From Parietaria judaica (taxonomy: Eukaryota; Streptophyta; Magnoliopsida; Rosales; Urticaceae), in assembly GCA_954871525.1 (NCBI GenBank), contig OX940865.1, forward strand, positions 2,728,001 through 2,792,000: DNA of 64,000 bases, given 5' to 3'. A program made the translations under genes and the position numbers. Positions 22,116-34,774 of this stretch are shown piece after piece (position 1 is the first letter of the stretch; every line of letters begins with the position of its first letter). The notes beneath the pieces were generated by a model that was not told where the DNA came from, ran no database searches, and saw only the letters and a list, made by a program, of their open reading frames with translations.

Positions 22116-22400
22116 CCGGGATGCTTGCTTCAATCCATAAATGGATTCGATTAGTCTGAAAACTTTCCCCTCATGGTCTTTCTTCACAAACCCTTCTGGT
22201 CGATCCATATAGATATTTTCGTCAATGTAGCCATACAAAAAAGCGGTTTTGATGTCCATCTGCCAAATCACACCATCGAGAATACAGGTTATTGATAAGA
22301 GAATTTGGATAGACTTAAGCATAGCGACCGGAGAGAAAGTTTCTTTATAATCTATTCCCTTTTTCTGGGTATGACCCTTGGCCACTTATCTAGCTTTCAA
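22116..22400 (-). pseudogene. C2 Copia reverse transcriptase, 5' half
   Basis: The minus-strand frame reads MAKGHTQKKGIDYKETFSPV, WQMDIKTAFLYGYIDENIYM and RLIESIYGLKQASR. At the last motif the Cassandra insertion begins; the next residues, WNLRFDG, are at its other side near 20765. A further piece upstream (22401-22750) is degraded. Confidence 0.88.
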
Positions 22401-22749
22401 GATTTATACCTTCCCATCTACTTCTCTCTTCCTATTTTATATCCACTTGCATCCAATGGATCTAAATCCATTTGGCAAGTCTATAAGTTCCTAGACTTGA
22501 TTGGAATCCATCGATTCCATCTCTTGGTTCATGGCTTCCTGCCAATTTTCGTTATCAGGGTCCTTTATCGCTTCCGCGAAGCTCATAGGTACTTAAATGC
22601 TTCTTTCTAGAACATAAAGATTATAATCCATTATGTGCTCGTAGCTTTCAATGGCCTGTCTCAGCCTCCCACTACGTCTGAGCACCATCGTCTCTTGATC
22701 TAGAACTGTGGTTTCAACTCTCTTTTTTTTTTAACAAACACTGTCGGCG

Positions 22750-23720
22750 AAATTCAGAGTTTATTACTCGGTTTTTCCTCTAATAATAATTTACTTTGAG
22801 GCTTATACTTTGTCATATAATCTTGTTCCAAGAAAGTAGCGTTTGTTGAAACAAAAACTTTCTTAGAAACAGGATTATAAAACAAACCTCCTTTTTTCTC
22901 GTTTGGATATCCCACGAACGCATAGACATCTGTTCGTGATTCCAATTTATTCCTTGTTCCCGATCGCACATGCGCGGGATATCCCCAAACTCTGAAATGT
23001 CGGAGAGTAGGAACTCTCCCATTCCATAAATCTTGACGAATCTTGGTAACTGACTTCAACGGTACCATATTCAAAATATTACTCGCAGCCAACAAGGCAT
23101 AACTCCAGAAATTATTCGGTAAACTCGAATAACTTACCATAGATCTTACCATCTCTAGCAGCTTTCTATTTCTCCTTTCTGCAACACCATTTTATGATGG
23201 CGTGCCAGGAGAAGTGAGCTAAGATACGATTCCTTTTTCAATAAGGAAATCATTAAACTTAAAGTCCAGGTATGCACCTCCTCGATCTGAGCGAAGTGCT
23301 TTCAAAGTCAAGTGAAGCTGATTTTCAGCTTCTGCAAGAAATTCCTTAAACATACCAAAAGTTTCTGATTTTCTTTGCATTAGATATATATATATATATA
23401 TCCATATCTAGAATAATCGTCAATGAAACTGACGAAGTATTCATAACCTCCTCTAGCTGGTATGTTTATCGGGCCACATACATCAGATGAACTAACTCAA
23501 GAGGTTTAATGGCTCTATGACCCTTTGCCGAAATAGATCTTTTGGTCATTTTACCTTCCAGACAGAATTCACAAACAGGCAAAGAACCGATTGTAATTTT
23601 ATCAAGATGTTCGTCTGTTACCAGCCTATTAATTTTGTCTAGATTAATATGACCAAATCTTAGATACCATAGATATGTTTCTATATCATTATAGTTCTTA
23701 ATTTTCTTCGTTGATTTGAT
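22750..23720 (-). pseudogene. C2 Copia integrase
   Basis: Read on the minus strand, core pieces are GGYEYFVSFIDDYSRYGY, LKALRSDRGGAYLDFKFN and NGVAERRNRKLLEMVRSM. The C-terminal part follows: NNFWSYALLAASNILNMVP and RHFRVWGYPAHVRSGTRNKL. The second Asp and the Glu of the D,D35E triad are visible. The first Asp, expected in a (H)xDLCGP-like block, is replaced (VHLMYVAR). An AT microsatellite (about 23385-23402) has expanded inside the core, and several stops occur. Confidence 0.85.
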
Positions 23721-24341
23721 CTAAGCTATATCAAACCTTTCTGAATGATTAGGATCATTTTGGTACGGTCGCATTATATACAACTCGTTTTCTTCTTTAT
23801 CCGTACAAACATAAGCACCATTTTTCGATATCACAAAATGAATTCCGCGATAATTTAAGGTGTATCCTTGTTTATACGGAAGAAAAGATGGAAGGATATT
23901 CCTACAGACTTGTAAGTGATAATAAACTTTGTTAACAAATAAGTACTTATTACCAAAGTTAAGAAAAATATTTCCAACAGCTTTCGCTGATATATAATGT
24001 CTGTTTCCAACTTTATGATAAGGTCCATTATTAATCTCTTTGATCGAATCCAAAAGCTCAATGTTGTTGCATGCATGATGATTAGCTCCTGAGTGTAACA
24101 ACCAGCTGAATGTCAGGTCCTCCACGTAATATGTATGCAAGGAAGACAATATCAAGTTGCTTCCATTACGAGATGTGCCAATCTGTGGTTTTATTTCGTG
24201 ACTATCATCGTAACATAGTTTCTTATTCGTCGAATTAGATTTCTTACCCTTAATTTTATTATTGACTTTCTGGATACCGAAACTCAATTGTTCTTCACAA
24301 TCCATATTTTTGGAAGTTTTGGGATTTAATTGAATAGACAA
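23721..24341 (-). pseudogene. C2 Copia protease region
   Basis: A 206-codon minus-strand frame contains FSWLLHSGANHHACNN. In active copia proteases this block has Asp-Ser-Gly-Ala; here the catalytic Asp is His. The frame runs on into the pre-integrase region (YIMRPYQNDPN). No CCHC zinc knuckle is visible upstream. Confidence 0.8.
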
Positions 24342-26205
24342 AGGATTTTAACCGAAAATTTCCTATTTACGTTCATGTGTAGAGAATGACACGAGAAACT
24401 GTAATATAAAGATAAGATTTATTAAAATTTGTTCAGGAAATGTTTAATTTTACTATTTTGAAAAACAAGATTATGTTGCATAGATTTGAAGGATGAACAT
24501 AGTAAAAATCCTTTAATCTGTTTTTCAAGGTAATTTAAATTCTGTTGTATGGTTGTTGCTCTTCTAGCATACTAACCATACACTAGTTAAACAAAGTTTA
24601 GAGTTTGGTTTCAACTCTTATTAGTTTGCAAAACTTACCTCAAGTTTCAATGCAGACTAACTACCGACTTTAGAACGGTCATGCAATAAATTTAATTATC
24701 ACATAAAAGAGTACTAACCCATAATTTTTGGTTTGCAGACTTAACTCAAAACAGTCACCGCGGGATCAGATCTAGCTGACACACGGCCGTTTGAAATACA
24801 TATGTTTGCCTTATCTATAATCATACCAACACGGTGACTTATAAATCACATAACTTAAACCTTTCCGAAGGAGGCCAGATCTAGCTGACACGAGGTGTTA
24901 TGTGATCCGATGGTGTGTCAGCAACTTATTGAGACCATTCAAAGCTAAACTCTTGTTATTTAATCTAAAAATGTTTTAACCATCTAAGATAAACTCGATT
25001 ATGAAGACTGAGCTATAAACTATGAACTTATATTTTAATTATCTCAATTAAAATATACCTATCGGTTTATGCTCATAATAAGTTCCCATTTACTAGTTTA
25101 TTTCTAGGTTGTTTAATAATATACCGGGTATACTAACAACCTAGAATAAAGTCCTATATCGATTAGGGTAGTGATAAATTAAGGCATGTTCTCCAGTCAG
25201 ATGGGAGGAGTCCTAAACAGTCACCCATAAGTGGATGGTAAACTGGCTTCACTTTTGATTCCCTCATTCTAGACAAGAACACGGCCCTTAAAATTTTTCC
25301 GTAATCAATAATGAATTTATTTATTGATTAATTATTCATACATAAATACTCAAGCTCAAAACCCAATTTCACATAGCCCACTATGTGAAATAATAGTTTT
25401 ATGAAAATAGGATAGTTAATTAATTATTTTGTCTAAGGAAAAAATAAAATAAAATAAAAAATCTTCATAATTATTTCATATAAAATAAAGTAATTATCCA
25501 TTTTAGTTATTTAAAATCAAGATCAATTAATTGGATTTTATTTTAAATTAGGGTTAAAAAATAAAATAAAGCAGTGGGCCGGATATTTAAAACCGGCTTA
25601 AAACACAAATCAGGGTTGGGCTATAAAGCCATTACCCGATTTGGGCTTACTGCGCTCGCATTACCGCGGCCCGTCACCGCTGTTTGGCAGCGGTAGTGCC
25701 GGTCCACCTCGGACCGGCTTCCCGTGTAGGGTAAGCCCAGCCCGAACACTGGCAATGTGGTTAGGACTGGTCCGGGTTATTAGCCATAGTAGTCCACTAG
25801 GACTGTTGTTTTGCTGGGAACCGGTCTAGTTAGACTGTTTCTTTGGAACTGCTGGGCCGCAACAGCCAAGCCTAACTAACCAGCCTGCTTACCAGGCTGG
25901 TGTGAATTACCCGCAAAACCCTAGAGCTTTCCCGAGACCCTAACTGCCAGACCGGAAACTGGGCTAACTGGATTTCCTCGGGCTAGGAAAATTCCCAGTC
26001 CTAAATCGCGATTCCGAGAATGGTAAATCCCGAAATTAAACCCTAACGCATTAGGGTTTTGACTTCGGTCAAAACCCTTTTGCGATTAAAAAAATATTAT
26101 TTATCATACACAAATAATAATAAATAATTTCCTTAAAATCTATTTTTCCGAAACAATTATCCGTTAATTATTTTGACATTTTTAAATCGAATATCATGAA
26201 CCGAA
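24342..26205 (-). other. C2 Copia leader/gag region, no gag recognised
   Basis: Between the primer site and the protease I find no gag motif and no long frame. A GC-rich block at about 25600-26050 contrasts with the AT-rich remainder. Either gag has decayed beyond recognition or the region was replaced. Confidence 0.45.
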
Positions 26206-26219
26206 GCTCGGATACCAAT
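26206..26219 (-). promoter_or_regulatory. C2 primer binding site
   Basis: The minus strand reads ATTGGTATCCGAGC, one base after the LTR end. It resembles the TGGTATCAGAGC complement of initiator Met tRNA used by most plant copia elements. Confidence 0.75.
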
Positions 26220-27851
26220 TGTTAGGGTTCTGAGTCATGAAACGAACATCCAATGAATGCGTAGGGTATACTTTGAAATTATTTTCTGAGATTAAATTTC
26301 CATACTAATAATCTCAATACCCTATCCGAATCAAAGAACTCAAGAAGATTAATCACCCGATGGTTGATATTCAATTTTTTATTTTGAGAAAGAAAATCCC
26401 TTATTAGATTTGAGCATTTATGAGTAAAGATAAATAATTAATATTCATGAAGCACAAAAACACATACATTTTTGTGTTTTAACTTCTGTTACGTGATCTC
26501 TGAATTCCGTGCTCTCCGTTCTTGAGCCTCTGCGAATTTGTAGAGTCTGAAGATAGCTCCAATGTGTTTTCCGATGTATTCTCTGGATCTTGACCGCTGG
26601 GATGTGTGGGCTCCCACTGAATACACTCTAAAACCCTAATCGATTTTTCCCGGAATACTGCCTCAGAGAAAATCGCAGAAACCTTGTAGTTGATCACGAA
26701 ATAAATTAAAAATATTTTATAGTTTCTGTATTGACATAAAGTTTATGTACTTTTGCCAATTTTGGTAAATCAAGATTTACCAAATGACCAAGTCTTAAAA
26801 TCTTATATGATCCATTTATTCTATGTTATTCAAAATAACATTATTAGGTTTGCGGTTTTGAACTGGTGGAGCTACAAAGGGGACAAATGGACACACATGC
26901 TTAAGCTTCGATGAAAGTGAAGAGCTTTCATCAACTTCAGATACATTCAACTATAGCTCGAAGTTGAACTCTTCAGTATGCGTTAATTATATCTTCCTGA
27001 CTCAGGAGACCATTAATACTGTCAGACTATCAGAATCTAAGTTTTTCTGTTATTATGATTCTTGTCTATACTAGGGTTGATCTCCGTACACCCATTCAGA
27101 CGATGCTACCGATGTTTCTATGATTATTGTAAAGTCACTCACCTAACGGTTTTTTAAGTCGTTAGGCTCCGAATGAGTACATGTTTACCTTCTAAATCAC
27201 AACATTGGAAATCATAAAGTTATATCCATATCTGTAATGATAAGTCTACTACAGTCAATCTTTTCGGACCCAAATAAAAGTATCTGGAATACATGATTGT
27301 AAACCGTCACCTCTAAATCAAAGATCGTGCAAATTAAACTGCATAGAATTACACTATCTCAACTGATTATATCTGACCATCATTTTCTTGACTTATCTAC
27401 TTACTATCATTAACGGCTTGACGCTTTCGACATAAATTCATGTCCGTCCAATATGAAGACACTTTATACTTGATTTCATATCAACGGTGCGGATAAGCAC
27501 CATGATCAGGTAATAGATCATCACTCTACAGTGATTGAGTTAATCAATAGTTTTTCACAATTATTATATTCCGTTCAATAATCTAAACTATTGACAATAT
27601 TTTAGCTCTTGTTATATTGTGTATGTTAAACCTCCTCTTATAAACCACAGTGATAACGAGTACAAAATTTGTGAGGTTATATAATAACTATGGAATCAAA
27701 ACATTCCTCATATTCATTGAAGGGAAAAACTGAACCAAATTGTCATTGATAAATTAAAAACTTAATCTTTGAATGAAGAAATCGTCATGATCTTATACAA
27801 GTGGCATTGAAATCTAAACTTAAACGGCATACTTATCAGGTACGTCCAACA
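26220..27851 (-). mobile_element. C2 Copia 5' LTR, 1632 bp
   Basis: On the minus strand it starts TGTTGGACGTACCTGATAAG and ends AACCCTAACA, next to the primer site. The solo LTR at 31750-33478 is the same family, as is the fragment at 19094-19644. It interrupts a CACTA transposase remnant that begins at 27852. Confidence 0.85.
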
Positions 27852-29048
27852 TGTATAATGTCTAATTGACTCAACCTTAGCTTTCAAGACATCCATATCG
27901 ACCACTTTGGCCTCCAAAGTGTTGATGTGTTATCCTTGTTCTTCCATTTTTTGTCGCAAAGTTGAAACCTCCTTCTTCGAGTACTCATCAATTGGAGTGT
28001 GGAAATATTCTCACGTGAGACAAAGTTGGATTGCCTGCAAAGCCGACCAGGATGTTCTTTCCTACCCAATGCTCTAGAAAATACATTATCCTCCTCATCG
28101 GGTTCCCATTCGCCATTTTCCGCCGATGAGGCCAATTGGTTCTGTGAACCTTATAAATTAAACAAAAATATATAACTAAACATTTATTTATTTCAAAAAA
28201 TGCACGCACGATTGATACTTACGATTCTTTGCATGATGGGTTTTAAACTAGGATCTTTTAGTTCCCTGTCCTTGTTGTTCTCATCTCCACCCATAACTCA
28301 GACCGAGAAGCCCATCTCTAGTTTCGTCAAACTTATAATAAAAGACAACTGAAAAATATGTTATAAAATTAAAATATAAATTTATGATGAGTACACTTAT
28401 TTTTTATGACATAAATGTTTTTGATCAAGTGCTCGGTATCCAGCTCGACATCCTCTAGATGTGTATTCGACTTATACTCGTGCTTTTTTGTTGCGTTCGG
28501 AGATTCTTTGAACTCATCGCTTTGTATTTTATGGATGAAATCCTTTCAATGTACGTCGGTGATGCTCGAGTAATACACCTTAACAACCTCAGGCCGCTTG
28601 AGGATGTCTTCATCATTGATATTGGGTTGGACGCACAATTCATTAAATCGTGCCGAAAACCCTTTGCCGATTCACTGGCACTCTTAATACAAGCTTTTTT
28701 GAACCCATATGGAACTTAAAATCCTTATTTGACTTCATCCCATATTCGTTTTTTGACGGGGCCGTGTACCTTATTTCTCCAATTCGGCCCGAAAATCTTA
28801 ACCAAATCCCGAGCAAGCACGCCAATGAGCTCATTAGAACGCTGCCCACATTTCCCTTGGTTGCGACTTTCATAAAATTTCACCAGTATTTTCTTACTTT
28901 TATCTCTTACTTTATTAACTCTCAACATATTTTTGGTTTTTCTTTTTCCATTTGCGACTACAAGTTTTCTTCGAGGTACATGTTTCTTAATCAATAAGTC
29001 ATTACCTATATATATATATATATATTTAATAATAGTGTTATTTAACAT
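27852..29048 (-). pseudogene. CACTA (En/Spm) Transposase_24-like remnant
   Basis: Read on the minus strand in several frames: NELIGVLARDLVKIFGPNWR and KKRIWDEVK (29048-28725), then KKACIKSASESAKGFRHDL. Next comes KVYYSSITDVHWKDFIHKIQ-like sequence (28600-28470) and DNVFSRALGRKEHPGRL (28135-28030), then a coiled-coil-like tail NTLEAKVVDMDVLKAKV. This order matches plant Ptta/En/Spm transposase proteins (GVLAR..VPI, W..F, ALG..EHPGRVRG, C-terminal coiled coil). In-frame stops and shifts occur between blocks; a segment near 28210-28450 may be an intron. It ends at the C2 Copia insertion. The catalytic TNP2-type protein is not seen. Confidence 0.7.
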
Positions 29049-29800
29049 CTATGCACACATAATATTAATGAAACAAATTTTAAACATAATTAATATCATA
29101 TAACAATTTAATTAACGCACTATTACTCTTTGAGGTCCTCGCAATTTCGCGCGGTGGCGATAGACTTTATCGTGTGTTCGATGCTCGTAATTATATAACC
29201 ACCACGCATACATAATATTAATAGAATAAAATTTGAAAATTATTAATATCCTATAACAATATAAGTAACGAACCGTCACTCTTTGAGGTCCTCGCATTGT
29301 CGTGCGGTGGCGAAAGACTTTGTCGTGGTTGCGACGCTCCTAATTATTTAACCACCATGCATACATAATAATAATGCATTTTTTTTTAAACATAGTTAAT
29401 ATCATTGAACAATTTAATTAATGCACCATCACGCTTTTAGGTCCTCGCATTGTTGCGGTGTAGCGATAGATTTTCAAGTGGTTGCGACGCTCCTAATTAT
29501 TTAATCACCATGCATACATAATATTAATTCAATAAATTTTAAACATATATTAATATCATATAGTAAATGAACTAACACACTTGCACTCTTTGAGGTCGTC
29601 TGCTTGTCGCGTTGTGGCAATAGACTCGTCGTGTTTTTTGGCGCTCCTAATTATTTAACAACCATGCATTAATGTAACAAATACTAAACATAATTAATAT
29701 CATCTAGCAATTTAATTAACGAACTAACAGTCTTTGAGGTCGTCGGATTGGCGCCCTTTGGCGATAGACTTGGTCATGGTTGCGACGCTATATTCTCCTC
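29047..29800. repeat. Tandem repeat, about 150 bp, 5 units
   Basis: The landmark TTTGAGGTCCTCGCATTGTC recurs near 29131, 29282, 29434, 29589 and 29733, with spacing 144-155 bp. Each unit also carries CATACATAATATTAAT and an AT-rich part. It lies upstream of the CACTA gene remnant, inside the presumed element. Confidence 0.85.
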
Positions 29801-30378
29801 TACGTACTCATCATCGGAATGTTGTGACATATTGATATCGTGGTACCTAAGACAATAGCATAATTTGTAATAAATATTTATAATTAATTAAAATTATTCT
29901 CATTATCAACTTCACAAAAGTTAAATTAAAATAATTCACAAAACTTAGAATAACATTCCCATTGAATGAAACCTAATAATATTCCCAATAAACAATAAAT
30001 CTCACTATCAATTTCACAAAACTTAACATGATTAATTAATTTCCAATAAATGAACCTAATTAATTAACATTCCCAATACACAAACTAATTAATTAATCTC
30101 GTTATCAACTTCACAAAACTTAAAATAACATTCCACATAAACCAAATATAAATGGCATTCTAAAAAAAAAAAAAAAACCTTTATTCATCAAACAAAAACT
30201 AATCAATATTCTCAATATAGTAAGCGTAAAAGACATTCTAAAAAACAAAACTTGATTCACACATTGAAACCCTCACGGTTATTCTCAATCCTTGCCTAAC
30301 AACGGTGATAGTTGTAGTAGACTGCGGTTAGAACATGCTATAGCTAGTCGGAGAGGGAGAGGGAGGGAGGGAGGGAGG

Positions 30379-30453
<75 letters not shown>

Positions 30454-30544
30454 AGAGGGGGGGGGATTTTCAAACTACGGATATGGAAAATGCGATATGA
30501 CAATGACGGATATGGTGGCAATGTTGTGTGGTAAAATTAGAGCG

Positions 30545-30610
<66 letters not shown>

Positions 30611-30640
30611 ACAAATGAAGGAAAAGGAGGGAAAGTGAAA
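29801..30640. other. AT-rich DNA with GA microsatellites
   Basis: A short AATTAATTAA-rich stretch is followed by (GA)n arrays at about 30357-30460 and 30550-30605. Frames across the arrays are low-complexity Ser/Leu or Arg/Glu artefacts. No gene seen. Confidence 0.6.
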
Positions 30641-31744
30641 TAAATGCTACTATGCTCAAAAGGTCGTGCTTGTGTTTAGATTAACCTCGGCTAAAATGAC
30701 GTGGATATCCGCAATGGCTTACTATAGTCAGAAACTTATGGAGGAAGAAACATATAGGCTGCGGCGGTTGAGAATTCGCCTCCAAAAGCGTGAAAATTTA
30801 TAGTGAGCTCAATTTTTGGCCTTGCGCAAAAGCCGTTATTCAAATTCAGTGTCGCGGTTATACTAACGAGGCCGCGTTACATGAAAAAAAAAACGGCTTT
30901 AATTACTATGCACTGGCATAAATATATTTATTTATTTTACCAATAAGTTTTTTTTAGTCTTGATATTAAGCTGCGGTTTTTATTGAAAAAATGTGGCGTA
31001 ATTCCCTCAACCCAAATTCAGCACCATTCAAAAAATATTCTAAATGTTGGGTTCTTTCATGACGACATTAGCCGCGGCTTATGGCCTCTAAAATCGCGGG
31101 TAAGGCCTTCCCGCTCTCATTTTTTATATTTTTTGCTAAGTTTCTTTCTCGGATATGTATATACGCCGTGGTTTTTCTTTTGAACTTTATAAACTGCTGC
31201 TAAAAAAATAGAAACATCATAACAACAATATTTAAAAACAAGCCGCGCTTAACGCTACGTACATGTCTTAGATATGGTATATAGATCTTGGCATAGTTTG
31301 ATATGGTATATAGATCTTGGCATAGGTTAATAATAAACTGCGTCACATACAATTAGGTCAATAATTTAATTTTTTTACACCATTCGAAAAAATTTATGCA
31401 CCATTCAAAAAAATTTCTAAATGTTGGTTTTTTTGCTAAGTTTCTTTTTCTGATTTGTAAACACGCCGCGGTTGTTTCTGAACATCCTATACTTAGTCTA
31501 ATAAATTAAAGAAACATCATAACATAAATTTACTAGCCGCGGTTAAATACAAGTGGTTTCTCCACTAGCTGCGGCGGACTATCTGTCTCAAGTGGTCACC
31601 GGTCGTTTTTTATTATAAATTGCGGCATAATAATTATAATATCCGTAAATTTTATAACGTGCATGTACACAAGATATAGATTACGTGGCAAGCTATGAGG
31701 CCGCTTTTTCAAGTTGCTTCAAATTTAACCGCGGTAATCGTGCT
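30640..31744. mobile_element. CACTA-like subterminal region (right part)
   Basis: Many short GCCGCGG, CTGCGGC and AACCGCGGT-like words, as at 18129-19093. An internal 35-bp direct repeat (GATATGGTATATAGATCTTG) lies at 31271 and 31300. No clear terminal CACTA motif; the solo LTR at 31750 was inserted at its end. Confidence 0.5.
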
Positions 31745-31749
31745 TCATG

Positions 31750-32236
31750 TGTTGGGTGTCGGATTCCAAGGAATCCCCAGTGATTGATTATTAATCACCC
31801 TATGGGTGGGTAGGGTAACATTTGAAAAATATTTCGAATGAATTAGAGTCCTATACCAATAATCCCAATACCCTATCCGACTCATAAGATTCGAAAATCA
31901 ATATTCTTGACCGTTGATATTCGATTTTTGAATTCATAGAGACTTTGAGTATTAATAAATAATTATTCTATCAACAAATAATAATGCGTTCCTTTTTTAC
32001 GATTCTTATGCGCAACTCTGATCTTGATTCTGAACTTGTTCTTCGTGTTGTTGAGCTCCTGCGAATTAGCTTGATTGAGTCTTGAAGGTAGCCCCCACGA
32101 GTCTTCCAATGTATACTCCGGATCTACGTCGCTGGGATGTGTTGTCTCCTAGTGAATAGAACCTTAAACCCTAATTCGAATATTCTCTAAATAATGCCTT
32201 AGAGAAAATTGCAGAAACTGTTTGGAGAGACAGACA

Positions 32237-32281
<45 letters not shown>

Positions 32282-33478
32282 AGAGCGAAATCTGAGAATT
32301 AGAGAGTGTGTTTTCGGTTTGAGGTGATCCCTACAGATGTCTTAGGATTAGATTCAGTCATCTTTTTACAATTTGTGTATTGGCCAAGAGTTTAGTACTC
32401 TAGCCACTTTGGGATGATAATTATTTTCATGTAACCAAGTTACAAATCATATCTGATCAATTCTATTCTATGTTATAAGAACATAATTATATTTTTGATT
32501 TTGATCTTATGGAGGTACAAAGGGGACAAATGGACACACATACTCAAGTTTCGGTGAATGTAAAGAGCTTTCACCAACTTGGTTACATTCTACTATAGCC
32601 CGGATCTGAACTCTTAAGAATGCGTTAATTATATCTTCCTGACTTAGGAGTCTATTGATACTGTTAGACTATCGAGAATCAGAGTTTTCGTATTACTATT
32701 ATTCTCTTCTTAGTAGGGTTGATCTCTGTAATCCCATTTAGACTACACTACCTTTGTTTCTATGATCATTGCAAAGTTACTTACCTAACGGTTTATGAAG
32801 TCGTTAGGCTCCGGATGAGTACTTCTTAGCTTCCCACAAATCACAGCAAAGGAAATCATAAATTTATTATCCATATCTGTAGTCTTGCAGTTTACTACGG
32901 GCAACCCTCCGATCCTAAAATAAAAGTGTTAGGGATACTTGATTGTAAACTGAAACGATTTGATAAAAGATCATTTAAGTTAAAGTGTATAGACTCATAC
33001 TACCTCAGGACAACAACTTATTCTATCTGACCATTATTTCAACTTATTTACTAACTATCATTGACGGATTGATGCGCTCAAAGTAAGTCTTTCTCATCCA
33101 ATATGAAGACACTCCATACTTGACTATTCTCAACGGTGCGAACTAGCACCATGATCCGGTAATAGATTATCACCTGACTGTAGTTTATTTCATCAATAGT
33201 TTTTACAGATTATGATATCCTATTGATAATCTGAACTATGGACACAATTTTAATTATTATTGTATTGTGTATGTCAAACCTTCTCACTTAATTTACACAA
33301 TTGCAAAATGATAACAGCTATGGAATCAAAACTTTCATTATATTCATAAAGAAAAACTTAAACAGAAATGCCATTGATAAGTGATAAACCTAATCTTTAA
33401 AAAAAGTCAACGTCATGATCTTATATAAGTGGCATAAGCATCTGAATTACAGGGCATACTAATCAGTCACGTCCAACA
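31750..33478 (-). mobile_element. C2 solo LTR with TSD TCATG
   Basis: On the minus strand it starts TGTTGGACGTGACTGATTAG and ends CACCCAACA. TCATG precedes it at 31745-31749 and follows at 33479-33483. It contains a CA microsatellite (32236-32278) not present in the 26220 copy. Confidence 0.88.
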
Positions 33479-33483
33479 TCATG

Positions 33484-33575
33484 ATCACAAATAATTATCG
33501 TTTGGTATTATTTCGAGCACATTTTAAGGATATATAGCAACAAAATTAAGATTGGAAATTGGCTTTTTACTTACA

Positions 33576-33653
<78 letters not shown>

Positions 33654-33996
33654 CTAGTGGTTTCAAGCCATTTCAGATTGCCACATCTCAGCTTTTGGGA
33701 AAACTTTCATTTTTCTTTAAATTTGAAGATAAGTGTTAGAAACATATTAAATAAAAATATGTATTTAATTAAATGGTAAAATAGTTTTCTTTTTAATAAT
33801 TTTATCATTATTATTAATAAACTGTACATAATTTTCTTTTCGTAAATGTTTAAATATAAGTACTCCGATATCTATATAGTACTATATGTATAGCTATAAT
33901 TATATCAAATATAGAAAGATAAATAAGATTTAAAAATAGTATATTAATAAGCTAAGTAAATATTTTATAAATAAAATTATGGTTTAGAATTATAAT
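33484..33996. other. AT-rich DNA with ATT microsatellite
   Basis: An (ATT)n array occupies about 33576-33649. The rest is AT-rich without a gene. Confidence 0.7.
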
Positions 33997-34774
33997 TTTT
34001 AATGCGTAAAAATAGATTTAACTTAGAGTCGGATCCAAAGTTCGAGTCCCGAGTTAGACCCTTTGAACACGTGGATAATTGAATGCCGAGTGAACGCGAG
34101 TTGACTGGTGATCGTTAAAGCTGGAGGTGAATCTGTAGTCTTGGATGAGTCTCCAGGCTATTCTTAGCGATCCTTGGAGAACTTTATTCCTTGGCGAGCT
34201 CCTTGTCGGGGAAAAGTCCTCGTCTAGGAAACTCTGGTCTTGAAGAAAATCCGAGCTGATCTTGACGATTCTTCGTGATTTGGCGAGCTCCTATGGCGAG
34301 CGAAGTACTGTAAAAAGGGTAGATCGGGCCCGTGCCTTGTCGCTTATGGTTAGGCGAGGCTTCTTACGTATCTCAGTCCCAGAGAATCAGGTCCCACGTA
34401 GTTCACGGTTATAAATGACAGGTGAATAAAGATGTGGTTTGACTCGTCGGACGTGTCGATGTTGGCGGTTCAGGGGTGACCCTAGGCCGAGCGGCGAGGG
34501 TATTACCGGCGTGAAATTATCCTTGTCTACCTTGCGGTGTTGGTGAGCTCTTTCTGGCGAGGGCCTTAACCTGACAAGGTATGCTCCTTGTCGACCTCGT
34601 TGGTGTTGACAAGGTCATTGTGGCGATGGCCTTAACCTGGTGAGGGGCGCATTCGTTGACTCGTCAAACAAACCTCCTATCAAGGCTGAGACTTTACTCT
34701 AGATCTCTTCTCAGACGAGCCTCTTCCCAATCTCTTATCAAGGCTGAGACTTTACTCTAGGCCAAGGTCGTCGG

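Noticed and set aside
20960..22154. Three similar plus-strand ORFs (MHLVDIGST...)
   Set aside because: They are the same stretch of three Cassandra LTRs read on the wrong strand; the repeat explains their similarity.
28459..28997. Plus-strand ORFs of 86 and 115 codons
   Set aside because: The minus strand here carries CACTA transposase blocks; the plus frames are shadows.
29047..29800. CRISPR-like regular repeat
   Set aside because: Units are about 150 bp with no short repeat/unique spacer pattern and the genome is a plant.
30285..30534. Ser/Leu or Arg/Glu repeat ORFs
   Set aside because: Translation of GA microsatellites.
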